Assembly (NCBI GenBank): GCA_029932545.1
Contig: JAOZPW010000180.1
Location: forward strand, 1 to 8,130
Length of the DNA stretch: 8,130 nucleotides
Direction of reading: 5' to 3'
DNA from: Thermoanaerobaculales bacterium
GTDB lineage: Bacteria; Acidobacteriota; Thermoanaerobaculia; Thermoanaerobaculales; Sulfomarinibacteraceae
Position numbers and translations under genes: made by a program. The notes under the pieces are model-generated. The model was given only the letters and a program-made list of their open reading frames with translations. It did no database searches and was not told where the DNA came from. Shown here one piece after another: positions 1 to 6,842 of this stretch; the first letter of the stretch is position 1; every line of letters begins with the position of its first letter.

Positions 1-499
1 GCTCCATGTCGCCATTCTCCCTATTATCGCAGTTGTTCTTCTGAGTATTCACGTCATGATCATCCGACTGCACGGCGTCACTGAGCTTCAATTCGAAGGG
101 GAGGTCATCACCGACGATAACCGCTTCTTCCGATTCTGGCCGGAACACGTGACCATGGAAATCCTGGTCGGCGTACTTCTGATGTACCTCCTGACCATTC
201 TGGCCCTGATCTTCCCTGCCGACCTCGGCGCCCAGGCCGATCCCACAACGACTCCGGCTCACATCAAGCCTGAATGGTATTTCTACTTCAACTACCGAAT
301 GCTCAAGCTGACCACACTCAAGATGAGTGTTGCCTTGACGGGCGCTCTCGGCGGCGTGCTCTTCTTCTGGCCGTTCATTGACGGCTGGATTGAGAAGCGG
401 TTGGGCGACAAGAGCGACCGTATCGTCGTCCTGATCGGAATCATCGCATTTCTTGCATTTCTCGGCTTGACCATTTGGGAAGCCGTCGCAGTACATTAA
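1..499 (+). CDS. Cytochrome b/b6-type subunit of a quinol:cytochrome c oxidoreductase (5' truncated)
   Basis: This is the C-terminal part of a diheme cytochrome b that oxidises quinol in the membrane. The frame is open from base 2, so the ATG at 56 is internal and the true start lies outside the window. The visible 165 residues begin in helix D, where H2 and H17 are the expected b-heme ligands. Fourteen residues separate them, the cytochrome b6 spacing, against thirteen in mitochondrial cytochrome b. Next come a subunit IV-like helix at about 51-71, the segment PADLG...TPAHIKPEWY with the Qo-site PEWY motif at 90-93, and helices at about 103-128 and 141-161. The protein ends after three C-terminal helices, as b6f subunit IV does, and lacks the fourth helix of bc1. 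The b6-like and IV-like parts are in one chain here. The octaheme cytochrome gene follows after 13 bases. A Rieske protein would be expected upstream, but this cannot be seen. Confidence 0.93.
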   Translation, partial: LHVAILPIIAVVLLSIHVMIIRLHGVTELQFEGEVITDDNRFFRFWPEHVTMEILVGVLLMYLLTILALIFPADLGAQADPTTTPAHIKPEWYFYFNYRMLKLTTLKMSVALTGALGGVLFFWPFIDGWIEKRLGDKSDRIVVLIGIIAFLAFLGLTIWEAVAVH

Positions 500-512
500 T
501 GGAGGAGAGAGA

Positions 513-2105
513 ATGACACTGAATATGAAGCGCTGGATCGTCGCGGGCCTCTCATTCCTGTTTCTCATCGCCCTGTTGGTGGTGGCATTCCAGGAATCAA
601 AAAGGCACCGCATTGAAGAAGGACTCGAACCCGTTATTACCAAGATCAATAAAGGTTGCGTGGATTGCCACCGCACCGATAATCCCGCTCTCGTGATGGA
701 GTGGGAACACTCCCAACACGCAATATACGGCGTCGGCTGCGTCGATTGCCATAGCGCAGACGAAGGCGACATCGACGGCTGGGACCATGAAGGCGTCTTC
801 ATGTCCGTTCTCGTGACGCCCAAGGACTGTTCCGAATGCCACGTACGGGAGTTCGAAGAGTTCTCACGCTCCCACCACGCTCGGGCCGGCGAAATCATCA
901 TGAGCCTCGACAACGTCCTCGCGATCGAAGCTGCAAGCACACCTGACAACCCCGCCGACGCCATCAACGGCTGCTGGCAATGCCACGGCACAATCATCGA
1001 CTTCGAACGCGACGAGAACGGCGAGATCGTACGTACCGGCAAAGAGAATAGGCCGGTCATCAACTCCAACACCTGGCCCAACAGCGGCATCGGTCGCTTC
1101 AACCCCGACGGATCGCAGGGCTCATGCCACGCATGCCACTCCCGGCACTCCTTCGACGTGCGCATCGCCCGGTCCCCGGACAATTGCGGCAAGTGCCACA
1201 TGGGTCCGGACCACCCTCAAATCGAGATCTTCAACGAATCCAAGCATGGGATCGCATTCCGCGCCAACGTCGACCGAATGGCACTGGACAAGAAGGAGTG
1301 GATCCTCGGCCGCGACTACGGAGCGGCGCCAACCTGCGCCACCTGCCACATTGCCGGCCACATGACTCCCCAGGGCGTCGAAGTCAGCAACAGCCACGAC
1401 ATCGGCGAACGCATCAGCTGGATTTTGAGGCCGAAGGTCTCCCACAAACTCAACCAGGTGACCTTCACCGACGGCTATCAGAAAGACTATCCTCATACCA
1501 TGGAACTTCCTGCAGTCGGCGATGTCGTCGTCGTTCACCAGAAGGTCGTCGAGAACTTCAAATTGACCACCAAGGACATCGAACGGACCGTTGCTTCGAG
1601 CAAGACCTGGGAGGATCGTCGCAAGGCGATGACCATGGCCTGCCGCAACTGTCACAACGACCACTTCATCGACAATTTCTACCAACAGTTCGACGATTTG
1701 GTCAATCTCTACAACGACAAGTTCGGGAAGCCCTCGTTGGCGATCATGAACGAGTTGACGGCCGACGGTGTCGTCGATGCCGGCGCGCCCTTCTCGACCG
1801 AGCTGGACTGGGTCTATTTCGAACTCTGGCACCACGAGGGCCGCCGCGCCCGCCACGGCGCCTCGATGATGGGACCGGACTACACCCATTGGCACGGCAT
1901 GTATGAGGTTGCCGGCACTTTCTACAACGAGTTCCTGCCGCTGGTCGTGGAGGCCGCAGAAGAACACAGCCATGCCATGGGCCGTAAGTGGAAAGCACGA
2001 GTCGACGAACTGCTCAATTCACCCGACCACGTCTGGACCAAGGGGCTCAGTCCCGAGAAAGCCCAGGCACTGGCCGCCGAATACAAGGCCCGGTACAACC
2101 AATAG
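513..2105 (+). CDS. Membrane-anchored octaheme cytochrome c, hydroxylamine oxidoreductase (HAO) family
   Basis: The 530-residue protein has one N-terminal hydrophobic helix (about 7-27), an uncleaved anchor or signal, and eight CxxCH heme motifs at 49, 76, 106, 154, 205, 225, 275 and 377. The heme 5-6 region (CHACHSRHSF, then CGKCHMGPDHPQ, then SKHG) and APTCATCH match the layout of Nitrosomonas HAO as I recall it. D233-H234 correspond to its active-site Asp-His pair, and the fourth motif (154-158) is the expected catalytic heme. A Tyr in MGPDYTHWHG (Y457) is a candidate for the tyrosine that crosslinks to that heme. Family members oxidise hydroxylamine or hydrazine; reductive relatives reduce nitrite or hydroxylamine to ammonium. 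The direction here cannot be settled from sequence. GGAGGAGAG at 501-509 is a strong ribosome binding site for the ATG at 513. Placement directly after a cytochrome b suggests quinone-linked electron exchange across the membrane (inference). Confidence 0.93.
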   Translation: MTLNMKRWIVAGLSFLFLIALLVVAFQESKRHRIEEGLEPVITKINKGCVDCHRTDNPALVMEWEHSQHAIYGVGCVDCHSADEGDIDGWDHEGVFMSVLVTPKDCSECHVREFEEFSRSHHARAGEIIMSLDNVLAIEAASTPDNPADAINGCWQCHGTIIDFERDENGEIVRTGKENRPVINSNTWPNSGIGRFNPDGSQGSCHACHSRHSFDVRIARSPDNCGKCHMGPDHPQIEIFNESKHGIAFRANVDRMALDKKEWILGRDYGAAPTCATCHIAGHMTPQGVEVSNSHDIGERISWILRPKVSHKLNQVTFTDGYQKDYPHTMELPAVGDVVVVHQKVVENFKLTTKDIERTVASSKTWEDRRKAMTMACRNCHNDHFIDNFYQQFDDLVNLYNDKFGKPSLAIMNELTADGVVDAGAPFSTELDWVYFELWHHEGRRARHGASMMGPDYTHWHGMYEVAGTFYNEFLPLVVEAAEEHSHAMGRKWKARVDELLNSPDHVWTKGLSPEKAQALAAEYKARYNQ

Positions 2106-2147
2106 TGATCCGCCCAATGCAAATCACTCAGGAGAAAGAGGTCTGAT

Positions 2148-2759
2148 ATGACAACAATCTCAACGGTTGACAACGCCCTGGACAGCCTTGGGAGAATCCC
2201 GGCTGAATTGGGCAGAGGCACCGGACCGCTTGATCTCAAGGGCGTGCTGTACTGGGGGTGGCAGGCAGTTGCACTGCTGGCCCACCACCGTCTGCGGCCT
2301 GCCCGGGAGACCTTTGATCACTGGTTCTGGGACTTCCTGGATGCTGGGGAACCCGCCTTCGATATCGATCGTGACGCCCGGTGGGACGAGAAAAAACGCC
2401 TCAGTCTGATCGAGATGCTGGACATCTTGAGTTCGGAGGAACTCCCCATCCTTAAACCAGAGTTCTTCCAGGGATGGCAAGACCGGACCACTCGGTGCCG
2501 TACGCTACGAAAGCACGTCACCGCCGTCATCGGCTCGAGCGTTGGGCAGGACCAGCGTGACCAGTTGGTGCTCTTGCTTGCAGCCTACCACCGTCTTTTG
2601 CGCCTTCCGTCGGCGGTCGAGTTGCAGGCCGGGCCCTTGCGAGAGGCCTTGCCCGCACTGTTCGATCTGATCGACGGGCTGATTGATCGAGATCACGATC
2701 ATTCGGCCCCTCTAATCAAGGCCGTTGCGGCTTGTCGACAATCCCTTAATTCAACCTGA
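2148..2759 (+). CDS. Hypothetical protein, third gene of the cytochrome operon
   Basis: I do not recognise this 203-residue protein. It has no signal peptide, no convincing membrane helix and no CxxCH motif. There are only two cysteines (C117, C196). It looks mostly alpha-helical, with an aromatic and histidine-rich stretch at about 33-63 (YWGW, LLAHHRL, FDHWFWDF) and a leucine-rich helix at about 130-142. The ATG at 2148 is preceded by AGAGG at 2137-2141, six bases away. The gene lies 42 bases after the octaheme cytochrome gene and just before a terminator, so it is very probably cotranscribed with it. A cytoplasmic assembly or accessory role for the respiratory complex is possible. Size and helical character recall dedicated redox-enzyme chaperones, but I see no motif that proves this. 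Confidence 0.8.
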   Translation: MTTISTVDNALDSLGRIPAELGRGTGPLDLKGVLYWGWQAVALLAHHRLRPARETFDHWFWDFLDAGEPAFDIDRDARWDEKKRLSLIEMLDILSSEELPILKPEFFQGWQDRTTRCRTLRKHVTAVIGSSVGQDQRDQLVLLLAAYHRLLRLPSAVELQAGPLREALPALFDLIDGLIDRDHDHSAPLIKAVAACRQSLNST

Positions 2760-2780
2760 TCCTCGTTTTCTCTTTCCTCT

Positions 2781-2808
2781 GCCCCCCGGTTTTCCGGGGG
2801 GCCTTTTT
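2781..2808 (+). terminator. Rho-independent terminator of the cytochrome operon
   Basis: A perfect 9-base-pair GC-rich stem (2781-2789 with 2794-2802) closes a TTTT loop and is followed by C and five Ts. It starts 22 bases after the stop of the 203-residue gene. The U-tract exists only in the plus direction, since the opposite strand has no T-run after the hairpin. It therefore terminates the plus-strand operon and is not clearly bidirectional for the convergent regulator gene ending at 2817. Confidence 0.92.
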
Positions 2809-2816
2809 ATTGGCGA

Positions 2817-4163
2817 TCAGCCAACAAAAAAGTCTTCTTTTTCCAGGCCGTGTTTCTTCATCAGGTTGTAGAGTTGCCTGGTCGATAGCCCGGTCCGGTC
2901 AGTGACCTCAGACAGACGTCCCTTGCACAGTTTCAACGCGGTCGACAGGTATTCCCGCTCGAACTGACCTAGAACCCGGTCCTTCTCCTCACGGTAGGGG
3001 GGAAGGATCGCGCTTTCGATGCCCTCCTCGGGCAGGTGCAAGACGCCGTCAGCACAAAAGATAACCAGTCTCTCAATGACGTTCTCCAACTCCCGAACAT
3101 TGCCTTCCCATTCTTGGGACTTGAGCCAGACAAGCAATTCCGGCGTCAACTGGCGGATCGATTTGCCATGTTTGGTGGCGATCAGCCCCGCAAACCGAGA
3201 AGCCAGACGCGGAATATCCTCCCGCCGCTCCCGTAACGGGGGTATGACCAGTGGGACCACATTGAGACGGTAGAACAGATCCTGACGGAAACCCCCTTGT
3301 TCGACCAACTCTTCGAGCGCCTGGTGCGTTGCGGTGATCAACCGAAAATCGACCGGCAAGGACCGGTCGGCACCCAACGGGGTCACCATTCTCTCTTCCA
3401 AGACTCGCAACAATTTCGGTTGGAGGGCCGCCGGCAAATCACCAATCTCATCGAGCATCAAGGTGCCCCCGGATGCCGCCTGGAAGCGACCGGCCCGCTT
3501 TCGGTCCGCACCGGTGAAGGCGCCCCGCTCATGACCGAAGAGTTCCGCTTCCAGAAGAGTCTCGGGGATGGCCGAACAGTTGATGGCGACGAAAGGTCCC
3601 TTCGAACGCTCTGAGGCGGCATGAATCGCCCGCGCGACGACTTCCTTGCCGGTTCCGGTCTCACCCCGAACCAGGATCGTGACGTCGGTCGAAGCCACCT
3701 CGGTGATCAGCTTGCGCAACTGGCAGATAGCAGGCGCCTCACCCACCAGGCCATGTCCCAACTCCAGACTATCGGCAAGGTCGAGACGACAGCGCAATTG
3801 GTGCATCTCCGCCGCCCGACGGCACATCAGAGTCAGTTCGTCATAGTTAAGAGGCTTGGTCAAATAGGTGAAGGCCCCCTCATTCATGCATTGAACGGCC
3901 AGGCGCTCGTCACCTTGCCCCGTCATCAGAATCACCGGAACCAGGGGCCACTCCCGCCGACTCTCAATCATCAGTTCCAGACCGTTCATGCCCGGCATTT
4001 GGTAGTCAGTCAGGATGACGTCGGGATGGAAGTCGGAGATCAACCGCAGGCCCTCGGCGGCAGTCCCCGCCGATCGAATCGTGAACCCCTCACGTTCGAG
4101 ATTGAGGCCGATCACCCTCGCCGCGGCAGTCTCATCCTCGACAATGAGAACCCTCACGCTCAT
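2817..4163 (-). CDS. NtrC-family sigma54-dependent response regulator
   Basis: This 448-residue activator has the full three-domain layout. The N-terminal receiver (about 3-118) has acidic residues E9-D10, phosphoacceptor D53 and K103. The central AAA+ domain (about 138-365) has Walker A GETGTGKE (167-174), the sigma54-contacting GAFTGA loop (214-219), Walker B LMLDEIGD (235-242), and an arginine-rich segment FRQDLFYRLN (292-301). The C-terminal Fis-type helix-turn-helix lies at about 403-441 (LSEVTDRTGLSTRQLYNLM). All residues needed for ATP hydrolysis and open-complex formation at sigma54 promoters are present. The motif WEGNVREL (352-359) carries E where most family members have P. The ATG overlaps the kinase stop codon as ATGA, so the two genes are translationally coupled. 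Its partner is the adjacent kinase. I saw no convincing -24/-12 promoter in the window, so the target genes are unknown. Confidence 0.96.
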   Translation of the reverse strand: MSVRVLIVEDETAAARVIGLNLEREGFTIRSAGTAAEGLRLISDFHPDVILTDYQMPGMNGLELMIESRREWPLVPVILMTGQGDERLAVQCMNEGAFTYLTKPLNYDELTLMCRRAAEMHQLRCRLDLADSLELGHGLVGEAPAICQLRKLITEVASTDVTILVRGETGTGKEVVARAIHAASERSKGPFVAINCSAIPETLLEAELFGHERGAFTGADRKRAGRFQAASGGTLMLDEIGDLPAALQPKLLRVLEERMVTPLGADRSLPVDFRLITATHQALEELVEQGGFRQDLFYRLNVVPLVIPPLRERREDIPRLASRFAGLIATKHGKSIRQLTPELLVWLKSQEWEGNVRELENVIERLVIFCADGVLHLPEEGIESAILPPYREEKDRVLGQFEREYLSTALKLCKGRLSEVTDRTGLSTRQLYNLMKKHGLEKEDFFVG

Positions 4164-5254
4164 CGAGCGCTCAACCGGGCCGTCACCAGGGCACCCGTGT
4201 CCGTGTTCTTGATCGTCAAATCACCACCATGCAGTAGGCAGATCTCCCGCATGATCGTCAGACCAAGGCCGGTACCGTTCTCACGAGTCGTCAAGAAGGG
4301 CTGGAAGAGATTTTCGAGCACCTCGATCGGGAACCCGGACCCGGAGTCCTCAAACTCGATATCGACCCAGCCGGCATCCTCCTCGTGTCGCCTGCGGATA
4401 CGGATTTCGAGCCTTCCGGCACCGTCCATCGAAAGGCAGGCATTCTCAGCAGCGTTCCACACCAATCGTTCCAGCAATGTCCGGTCGACCTGAACCTGCC
4501 CCTCAATGCCATCATCAGCATCGAGAGACCATTCGACCTCCGGGTGGGAGACTGAACAGGCACTTAGTTGGTCCCAAATTGCCTTTTCGAGATCGACCGG
4601 CTCCATCGTCAGTTCAAACGGCCGGGTCAGCTCATTGAGATGCGTGACGAGGGCGGCAATTCGACTCACCTGACCCTTGATCATCGTCGTCAATTCCTCG
4701 GAGTGCTCTGATTCGCCATCATTTTGCTGCAGAAAGTGCGCGGCCCCCTGGATCGCATTAAGAGGGTTCTTGATATCATGCGCCACCTTGGCGGCCATTT
4801 GACCCAGGCCCACGAGACGTTCGGCGTGCACGAGTTCCCTTTCGAGCTTCTTACGACGGCTAATATCGTGAGACAGCCACAGCACTCCCCGATACTCACC
4901 ATCGGACTTGGCTACGCGCGAATAGGTTACCTCATAGCGGTGCATTCGCTCCAAAACGATCGGGTGTTCCTGCATCTGCGACTCGGACCGGAAACGGCCC
5001 ATGACCTTCTCCAGCATCGAATGGGTCCCGGCGGGATGGCAATCGGCAATGGAACTGCCGAGACGATCTCCGACACAACGGATCTCGGCACCAATCGGGT
5101 TGGCCATCGTGACATTGTCGTCGCTGTCGATAAAGATAAACCCGATCGGAAGGCACCGGATGATGTCCTCGAACTCGGCCACCCGTTCCCGAAGGGCCAG
5201 CAGTTCTTCCCGCTCGTGCAAACTCAGTTGCTGTGGGTCATTCGACATGGACAT
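4160..5254 (-). CDS. Soluble PAS-domain sensor histidine kinase
   Basis: This 364-residue kinase has no membrane segment, so it senses a cytoplasmic signal in the manner of NtrB. An N-terminal coiled segment (about 10-30) leads into a PAS domain (about 27-138), followed by HisKA with phosphorylated H159 in AHDIKNPLNAI. The ATP-binding domain has an N-box (N267, N271), G1 DSGSGFP (303-309), F-box LFQPFLTTR (316-324) and G2 GTGLGL (327-332). The PAS domain contains DCHPAGTH (71-78). It phosphorylates the overlapping downstream regulator. An in-frame TAG six codons before the ATG at 5254 rules out an upstream extension. A second ATG at 5248 is an equally possible start. Neither has a good ribosome binding site. 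The cognate ligand cannot be told from the sequence. Confidence 0.94.
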   Translation of the reverse strand: MSMSNDPQQLSLHEREELLALRERVAEFEDIIRCLPIGFIFIDSDDNVTMANPIGAEIRCVGDRLGSSIADCHPAGTHSMLEKVMGRFRSESQMQEHPIVLERMHRYEVTYSRVAKSDGEYRGVLWLSHDISRRKKLERELVHAERLVGLGQMAAKVAHDIKNPLNAIQGAAHFLQQNDGESEHSEELTTMIKGQVSRIAALVTHLNELTRPFELTMEPVDLEKAIWDQLSACSVSHPEVEWSLDADDGIEGQVQVDRTLLERLVWNAAENACLSMDGAGRLEIRIRRRHEEDAGWVDIEFEDSGSGFPIEVLENLFQPFLTTRENGTGLGLTIMREICLLHGGDLTIKNTDTGALVTARLSAR

Positions 5255-5519
5255 GGGGATACGATGCCACTAACGGCGGTTCAAGGCAAGGACAACGGCC
5301 ATGGACCTCGGACTGAGGCCCGTATTGGTTTTCCGAAGACACCAATTTCCCTGCCGCGCTCAATACCAATCCGAGCCTCACTCCGAGGTAGGGGCATCGC
5401 GTGCCGCCCGTCAGGGCGGCCCTGCCGGAGGCATGAGATCCCGAAGGGGTCAGCGTGGGCATAGGGCGCTTCGCGCGGTAGGGTGATAGCCGCCCCCATC
5501 CAAGGTTCACCGCTCCCAT
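5255..5519. repeat. Spacer with imperfect inverted repeat and clustered GC hairpins
   Basis: This 265-base spacer has no credible gene. It contains two 24-base arms, 5306-5329 and 5365-5388, that are inverted copies matching at 21 of 24 positions around a 35-base loop. The left arm can instead pair locally, ATTGGT at 5324-5329 with ACCAAT at 5341-5346. Three more hairpins follow: GCCGCCC/GGGCGGC (5403-5420, GTCA loop), 5437-5451 (six pairs, one wobble) and GCGC/GCGC (5466-5476). None has a T-run, so they do not look like intrinsic terminators. The density of palindromes suggests a dispersed intergenic repeat or a structured leader of the kinase mRNA (inference). Confidence 0.6.
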
Positions 5520-6077
5520 TCAAGTCTTGAGCAATAAAAAAATCAGTGGGATGGCAGTTCCGGCTACAAGCAGCCAACGCCCTCTGCCCCCGAGGCCCTT
5601 TTTTCCGGTGATAATAAAAATTCCGGTCATTGCAAGAACCAAAAGACCAACGGCGTAGATGTCCGCAAACCAGGTCCACAGACCCTTGGCGTGGTTGAGG
5701 TGGAGGTAGTTGACATGAAAAAATCCCGGCCGCCTGGAGACCAGTTCATCAACGATCTGACCCGAAGGAGTTGCCACATGCAGTGTGCGGTCTTCCAAGA
5801 AGATCCGGAATTCCTTCTCCGACATTCGGACCGCGGCCTTGGGCTTCTGCTCGAGGCCCAAACGCACCAATACCTCGGCGGCTATCCCATCATCCGGAAT
5901 ACCCCCAAGATCTCCGATGGATCGCTCAGTGTGCGTCACGGTGTAGTTGGGATTCCAATCCTCGATGTGATTGACCGCAACACCCGAGATCGCGTAGAGC
6001 ACCGTCAGGCCGGCAAAGAAATAGCCGACGTCCCGGTGAACGCCAATGATTGTCTTTCGGAAGGTAACCTTGGCCAC
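5520..6077 (-). CDS. PepSY-associated membrane protein, three predicted helices
   Basis: This 185-residue protein has a membrane helix at about 16-36, a central extracytoplasmic-type domain (about 40-130), then helices at about 138-157 and 167-183, and a very short tail. The first part (GVHRDVGYFFAGLTVLYAIS followed by GVAVNH) and the second (HLNHAKGLWTWFADIYAVG) resemble the PepSY-associated transmembrane family. Family members occur with iron uptake or as parts of membrane ferric or flavin reductases. H14, H37, H121, H126 and H129 lie near membrane boundaries and could ligate heme, which is inference. The start is GTG at 6077, supported by GGAGG (6086-6082) four bases upstream. No ATG in this frame is better placed. 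It follows the DUF4920-type gene in the same direction after a 229-base repeat-bearing spacer, so cotranscription is uncertain. Confidence 0.8.
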   Translation of the reverse strand: MAKVTFRKTIIGVHRDVGYFFAGLTVLYAISGVAVNHIEDWNPNYTVTHTERSIGDLGGIPDDGIAAEVLVRLGLEQKPKAAVRMSEKEFRIFLEDRTLHVATPSGQIVDELVSRRPGFFHVNYLHLNHAKGLWTWFADIYAVGLLVLAMTGIFIITGKKGLGGRGRWLLVAGTAIPLIFLLLKT

Positions 6078-6138
6078 ACAGCCTCCAAACCCGGCTGAAC
6101 CGGAACCAAATAGCGACTGCCCGACTCAGCCGGGAGCC

Positions 6139-6305
6139 GTCAGCTCTCAGCTGTCCGCTGTCAGTCGGATAGCGTTCTTACCCACTTCAATTCCAGCCTA
6201 GAAATAAGAGCCCTCTGCGAAGAAAGCACCTCAGCAGCAGTACCAGCACCTACCGTGAAGTGAAAGCTGATAGCTGATAGCTGATAGCTGATAGCTGATA
6301 GCTAT
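6139..6305. repeat. Heptamer repeat arrays in inverted orientation
   Basis: The right array, 6265-6299, has five perfect tandem copies of AGCTGAT plus a partial AGCT up to 6303, ending next to the stop codon of the DUF4920-type gene. The left array, 6139-6166, has four degenerate units (GTCAGCT, CTCAGCT, GTCCGCT, GTCAGTC), the reverse complement of the same motif. The two arrays therefore face each other across about 98 bases and could fold into a long imperfect stem. No gene lies between them. The rest of the spacer (6078-6138 and the interior) shows only the GGAGG ribosome binding site of the PepSY-type gene. Confidence 0.8.
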
Positions 6306-6306
6306 T

Positions 6307-6768
6307 CTACGACTCGATGACGGCGCCGGTCCCCTTGATGAAATAGATCATCTCGCCTTTTGGCTTGGAGTCACAGGCCTCGTGCTTTTCGCCCTCGTGC
6401 TCTTCACCTTCGTGCTTTTTTGCCTGGGCCGCTACCGGAATGCCTTCAAACACACCCTGGGCCGACGCAGTATGCCCCATCGAAGTTGCGGGGAATACGA
6501 TGACGCCGTCCTCAACCTTAATCCGAACACCGTTGCCTTTGTCATTGGTCAACTGCATCCAGCACCCGCGTTTCTGGCACATGGCGGTGATCGTGCCATC
6601 GACACGGACTTCTTGGCCCAGATAATCTGCGGGGCTTGCCAACAACTTTTCGATCGAAACGGCTTTTTCAAGGGTGACACCCTCACCGTATTTGGTGGAA
6701 TCACCGGCAAAGGCGGAACCGGCAACCAACAGACCAACAATCGTCACGAGTATCAAATTTCTTTTCAT
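6307..6768 (-). CDS. Exported DUF4920-type small protein with His/Glu-rich insert
   Basis: I place the start at the ATG at 6768, giving 153 residues, because GGAGG lies four bases upstream. The ATG three bases earlier is too close to it. The first 21 residues are a signal peptide (MKR, hydrophobic core, SAFA before G22), so the protein is exported to the periplasm or envelope. The mature part has YGEGVTLEK (27-35), a GQEVRVDGTI strand (51-60) and MCQKRGCWMQL (63-73). That cysteine/tryptophan signature is what I associate with DUF4920 domains, whose function is not established as far as I know. C64 and C69 could be a redox or metal-binding pair. An inserted low-complexity segment, 107-122 (KKHEGEEHEGEKHEAC), is rich in His and Glu and looks metal-binding (inference). 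Repeat arrays lie on both sides of the gene. Confidence 0.85.
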   Translation of the reverse strand: MKRNLILVTIVGLLVAGSAFAGDSTKYGEGVTLEKAVSIEKLLASPADYLGQEVRVDGTITAMCQKRGCWMQLTNDKGNGVRIKVEDGVIVFPATSMGHTASAQGVFEGIPVAAQAKKHEGEEHEGEKHEACDSKPKGEMIYFIKGTGAVIES

Positions 6769-6842
6769 CATTCCTCCATATCCAAAATCACAATATCGGC
6801 GGTCATCCTCTCCGGGGCTGGCGTCGTTGTCAAGTAGGGAAA

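Noticed and set aside
1122..1973. 283-codon open frame on the minus strand
   Set aside because: It lies entirely antisense to the octaheme cytochrome gene and comes from the codon bias of that gene.
3621..4493. 290-codon open frame on the plus strand
   Set aside because: It is antisense to the response regulator and kinase genes, whose protein motifs are unmistakable; its translation resembles no known protein.
5403..5420. Intrinsic terminator after the PepSY-type gene
   Set aside because: The 7-base-pair hairpin is perfect but no T-run follows on either strand.
4724..5464. 246-codon plus-strand frame crossing the kinase gene into the spacer
   Set aside because: It is antisense to the kinase and its end is composed of the hairpin-rich spacer; no recognisable protein.
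5281..5679. Minus-strand frames of 93 and 132 codons in the kinase leader
   Set aside because: They overlap the PepSY-type gene or the kinase start and consist mostly of palindromic repeat sequence; no family resemblance.
6265..6305. CRISPR array
   Set aside because: The units are 7 bases in direct tandem with no spacers.
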